DNA from: Nanosynbacter sp.
GTDB lineage: Bacteria; Patescibacteriota; Saccharimonadia; Saccharimonadales; Saccharimonadaceae
Assembly: GCA_015257705.1 (NCBI GenBank)
Contig: JABZJR010000001.1
Coordinates: forward strand, 1 to 41,724
Length of the DNA stretch: 41,724 nucleotides
Direction of reading: 5' to 3'
Both the position numbers and the translations under genes were made by a program. Below, one piece after another: positions 40,488 to 41,724 of the stretch. The notes beneath the pieces are model-generated. The model searched no databases. It had not been told where the DNA came from and was given only the letters and a program-made list of their open reading frames with translations. Within the stretch, counting starts at the first letter, position 1. Every line of letters begins with the position of its first letter.

Positions 40488-40938
40488 CAGACTGGTTCCT
40501 TTTATATTCGTTTATAATATCTGTGGGAACACCAATATTTTTTAAGGCGTCTGAGGATTTTCTATCATTAACACCCGTTACGACCGAATTATTTCTTAGA
40601 ATTGCGTATACGTCATAAGTAGATTTAATTTTCTCGCTATAAATTTCTAAAGTAACCAACTTAAATTCGCCCTGTTCTTTTACTATTGAGTATTTTTTTA
40701 ATTCACGATTACCGTAGGTACTGGAAGTAGAGTTTAGCAATTCGATGATAGCTTTTTGCTCTGAAGATTGCCCGTGAGTATTATTTTGACTATTTGAGCT
40801 CTCGTTGGCATTTTGAGATGATGACAGAATAGTTGTGTATTGACTACTGTCAGGGTTTTTAACAATAAGGAAAGTTACCGTAATACTTACTAAAAATAAT
40901 ACGGATGATATTAATATGACTTTATTTTCTTTATTCAT
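40480..40938 (-). CDS. Membrane-anchored small protein, unknown
   Basis: The protein has 152 residues. One N-terminal helix (~7-27), a Ser/Asn/Gln-rich linker (~30-60) and a small alpha/beta domain (~62-150, AIIELLNSTSSTYGN, FKLVTLEIYSEKIKSTYDVYAILRNN) follow one another. No family is recognised. ATG 40938 is chosen over an upstream start (40968) because GGAAGG lies four bases before it and it overlaps the VanY stop (TAATG). It links the two hydrolases of the operon and may be a regulator or scaffold for them. Confidence 0.65.
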   Translation of the reverse strand: MNKENKVILISSVLFLVSITVTFLIVKNPDSSQYTTILSSSQNANESSNSQNNTHGQSSEQKAIIELLNSTSSTYGNRELKKYSIVKEQGEFKLVTLEIYSEKIKSTYDVYAILRNNSVVTGVNDRKSSDALKNIGVPTDIINEYKRNQSDV

Positions 40939-41724
40939 TAGACCTTCCTTGCATACTCCCAGTGCCACTGTTCGGGATTTCTTCTACCTGGTTCAGCCCA
41001 GGCAGGATGTACATATCCGTATTTATGAGCGTTAGCCTTCAGCCAATTGTATGTAGAAGACCCAAACGCGCCAACTTCAATATCTGCAGCAAGACCCCAG
41101 CCGTGGTTTGATATACATGGAGGAGCTGGAGCTGCTTTTTCCCCTAGTTCTTTTCTATATCTAATTTGTGTTGCACAATCTCGATACGCTTCATTAATTG
41201 TTAAGTCTGACCCGTTATCAGCTTTGTACGCTTTATTCATTTCTTCCATGGCCGCCGCAGCTTTCTTATTCATTTTATTGCCTGGCGAGAAAGATAGAGT
41301 TTGCAATTCTGAATCTGGAATTTCTCCGTTACTATGGCCTCCCCATCCGTCTTGTTGTGCTTCCTCTAATTGTGGTTCGCCAATTGCCTCACCATTATCT
41401 GGAGCTTTAGCTGTGGTTGAAGGAGCTTCTTCTTCGTCATCTTCGCCATTAATTGATTGGGCAATCTGGAAGTCGATTAGTAATACTGACATTGCGGAAA
41501 GCTTCTTGTCGTCGTATTGTTTGGCGGAATTATCAGCTCCGAAAGATTGGTCAGTAATATCTTTATTTTCATTATCTTTATATGTTGGTGCGGTAGATGA
41601 TGTTGTCTGTGTCGAATCTGTTGGTGCTGTACATCCGCCACTATTGAACCAATATTCACCTTTTTCTGCAGTGCTACAATCTTCAATGAAATCGTAAAGA
41701 GGTGTATCCTTAACTATATATCCG
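40938..41724 (-). CDS. VanY-type D-Ala-D-Ala carboxypeptidase domain protein (5' end outside window)
   Basis: The minus-strand frame is open to the window edge, so this is a partial gene and its real start lies past 41724. An internal ATG at 41492 is not the start: 77 more in-frame residues lie before it, including DCSTAEKGEYWFNSGGC and a Thr/Ser-rich linker. The C-terminal ~120 residues are a VanY peptidase: MNKAYKADNGSDLTINEAYRDC, CISNHGWGLAADIEVG (His and Asp zinc ligands), and PEQWHWEYAR (catalytic Glu and last His ligand). It would trim wall peptides. It is the furthest-upstream gene of the hydrolase operon that can be seen here. Confidence 0.85.
   Translation of the reverse strand, partial: GYIVKDTPLYDFIEDCSTAEKGEYWFNSGGCTAPTDSTQTTSSTAPTYKDNENKDITDQSFGADNSAKQYDDKKLSAMSVLLIDFQIAQSINGEDDEEEAPSTTAKAPDNGEAIGEPQLEEAQQDGWGGHSNGEIPDSELQTLSFSPGNKMNKKAAAAMEEMNKAYKADNGSDLTINEAYRDCATQIRYRKELGEKAAPAPPCISNHGWGLAADIEVGAFGSSTYNWLKANAHKYGYVHPAWAEPGRRNPEQWHWEYARKV

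Noticed and set aside
41047..41697. 216-residue plus-strand frame opposite the VanY gene
   Set aside because: It is antisense to clear VanY motifs, Ser/Pro/Ala-rich as expected of a shadow frame, and has no ribosome binding site or -10.
1..41724. CRISPR array, IS element, integron or prophage
   Set aside because: No regularly spaced repeats, transposase or recombinase motifs, or terminal inverted repeats were seen. The phage-type lysozyme domain alone is a common secreted domain.

Overview
The window looks like the replication-origin region of a small-genome Patescibacterium, most likely Candidatus Saccharibacteria (TM7). This assignment is an inference. It rests on moderate-to-low GC content, very compact and often overlapping genes, UGA used as an ordinary stop (e.g. 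at 6924-6926 and in the two-base gap genes near 10554, which argues against the recoded Gracilibacteria/SR1), an actinobacterial-type 'hemagglutinin' lysozyme-like protein, a possible class-E sorting signal (LANTG), and many apparently leaderless promoters (TATAAT-like box 6-9 bases before the ATG). No rRNA, CRISPR array, insertion sequence or prophage was seen.

Layout. (1) 1-4248: the 3' end of a wall-anchored GH16 glycanase with leucine-rich repeats, then a glycine/glutamine-rich membrane protein and a fused GT2-GT39 (YkcC-YkcB-like) glycosyltransferase. (2) 4301-5494: a queuosine-precursor transporter, tRNA-Asn(GUU) and a LexA-type DNA-binding domain protein. (3) 5529-33156: a 27-kb surface-polysaccharide/glycoconjugate locus. 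It holds a Wzy/WaaL-like polymerase/ligase, an initiating sugar-phosphate transferase, about ten further glycosyltransferases, ManC, two paralogous TIM-barrel sugar isomerase-like proteins, an NAD-dependent epimerase-like protein, an FAD oxidoreductase, two large polytopic membrane proteins, a Wzm/Wzt ABC exporter and a GtrB/GtrA pair. A secreted lysozyme-like protein with three repeated Ig-like modules sits inside it. (4) 33137-38019: the origin core, with khpB(jag)-yidC-rnpA-rpmH on the minus strand and dnaA-dnaN on the plus strand. DnaA-box clusters lie on both sides of dnaA, and a DnaA-trio-like element lies in front of dnaN. (5) 38009-41724: a five-gene, translationally coupled minus-strand operon encoding a VanY-type peptidase (its 5' end runs off the window), a phage-lysozyme/CHAP hydrolase, a PEGA-like protein and two unknown single-span membrane proteins.

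How it fits together. The polysaccharide genes could build a mannose-containing polymer on a polyprenyl carrier (initiation at 6910, extension by GT4/GT2 enzymes, GDP-mannose from ManC), export it by Wzm/Wzt, and decorate it through the GtrAB and YkcBC-like polyprenyl-phosphate-sugar routes. No Wzx flippase and almost no nucleotide-sugar pathway other than ManC is visible. The wall hydrolases at both ends of the locus and next to the origin would suit an epibiont that must remodel its own or its host's wall. Function calls come from reading motifs; no database search was run.
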